From CAIVSN01 sp031539165 (GTDB taxonomy: Bacteria > Patescibacteriota > Gracilibacteria > BD1-5 > UBA2023), in NCBI GenBank assembly GCA_031539165.1, contig JAVKLK010000044.1, positions 1-19,730 of the forward strand: a DNA stretch of 19,730 bases, read 5' to 3'. Below the pieces are notes generated by a model. The model had not been told where the DNA came from. It saw only the letters and a program-made list of their open reading frames with translations, and did no database searches. The position numbers and the translations under genes are program-made. Below, piece by piece: positions 19,305-19,730 of the stretch; the first letter of the stretch is position 1, and each line of letters starts with the position of its first letter.

Positions 19305-19730
19305 TTATACTGAGTTTTTCCGCATTCGAGTTGCTATACCGGCAAGAATCAAGAGAACCACTCCGATGATACCAGCAGTTTTTGAGGAGGTACTACTTTC
19401 GGAGACGGAGGCCTTAATACTGAGAGGTTCTTTCTCGATAGGGGAGGGGGAATTCTGAGGCACTTCTTGTGAGGGGGTATGTTGTGTTGGCGGGGTTCAT
19501 TCTTCGGTGGAGGAGGATGCTATCTGAGTGCTTCCGCTTTTTGCTTCCGCTTTTTGCTTCGTTCAAGACTTCTGAGAAGCTTCTTTTGAGGCAATTCGAG
19601 CAGGGGAGAGGGGTTTTTGATTTTGAAAAATAGCGTCAATAAAGAGTTTGGATTTCACATATCCCTCAGGACTTTTGAGCTCATAGGTTGCAGGGTCAAC
19701 CTTTCCAACGATATAAGCACCTTGTGGGGC
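19305..19730 (-). CDS. C-terminal part of a membrane-anchored surface protein (partial)
   Basis: The last 141 residues of a gene entering from the right edge, ending at TAA 19307-19305, with TGA as Gly at 19563-19565 and 19497-19499. A folded-looking segment (APQGAYIVGKVDPATYELKS) gives way to a Ser/Thr/Pro/Gln-rich stalk, then a hydrophobic helix (TAGIIGVVLLILAGIA) and a short basic tail (TRMRKNSV). This is the typical stalk-and-anchor end of a protein displayed outside the cell. The same end layout occurs in the protein encoded at 2823-4904. The N-terminus is outside the window, so function cannot be judged. Confidence 0.75.
19531..19560 (-). repeat. 13-bp tandem repeat within the stalk-coding region
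   Basis: CTTCCGCTTTTTG occurs twice in direct succession (19531-19543, 19544-19556) with four bases of a third copy. Because 13 is not a multiple of three, gain or loss of one unit would shift the frame before the membrane anchor. Confidence 0.7.

Noticed and set aside
1..19730. tRNA, rRNA, CRISPR or insertion sequence
   Set aside because: I saw no cloverleaf-like segment with a CCA-type end, no regularly spaced direct repeats and no transposase motif or paired terminal inverted repeats.

Overview
The window reads coherently only if TGA is translated as glycine (genetic code 25). At least 36 in-frame TGA codons lie inside otherwise continuous genes, and every complete gene ends in TAA or TAG. 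One of these TGA codons falls on a glycine of RpoC that I recall as conserved in E. coli and Bacillus. CGA still encodes arginine at invariant RpoB and RpoC positions, so the Absconditabacterales code (table 37, CGA/CGG to Trp) does not fit. This points to a Gracilibacteria-type (BD1-5) or other code-25 Patescibacteria/CPR chromosome. Under the standard code most genes here would look like chains of fragments.

Plus strand, 1-8501: the tail of an unrecognised gene (ends 77), then a strong sigma70-like promoter (86-113) placed so that the transcript should start at or next to the ATG at 120 (leaderless). A tightly packed co-directional run follows, with gaps of 3-38 nt: a membrane protein of three repeated VirB2/T4SS-pilin-like two-helix hairpins (120-1040), a single-hairpin T4SS pilin-like protein (1044-1472), an NqrB/RnfD/UnbU-like membrane protein (1508-2479), a small membrane protein with a Pro-rich/poly-Gly tail (2486-2788), a secreted 693-aa protein with a C-terminal membrane anchor (2823-4904), a secreted 853-aa Ig-like/beta-rich protein (4924-7485), and a broken tail-fibre-like gene (7504-8501). 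The last gene has a 16-G homopolymer directly after its signal sequence, a likely phase-variation switch set out of frame in this copy, and also an in-frame TAG. A 14-bp bidirectional terminator (8503-8534) closes the run.

Minus strand, 19730-8547: the C-terminal end of a membrane-anchored surface protein (19305 to the right edge), a 997-aa unrecognised charged cytoplasmic protein (19246-16253), a good promoter (16247-16220) with a structured 77-nt leader, then rpoB (16136-12606) and rpoC (12557-8547), which converge on the shared terminator.

Working model: the right half holds the RNA polymerase beta/beta' operon. The left half is a surface/envelope operon in which pilin-like membrane proteins, large secreted proteins and a possibly phase-variable fibre protein are co-transcribed. 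This would suit an episymbiotic CPR cell that must bind a host, but that role is inference. Once code 25 is applied no gene-free stretch exceeds about 120 nt. I saw no tRNA, rRNA, CRISPR array or insertion sequence.
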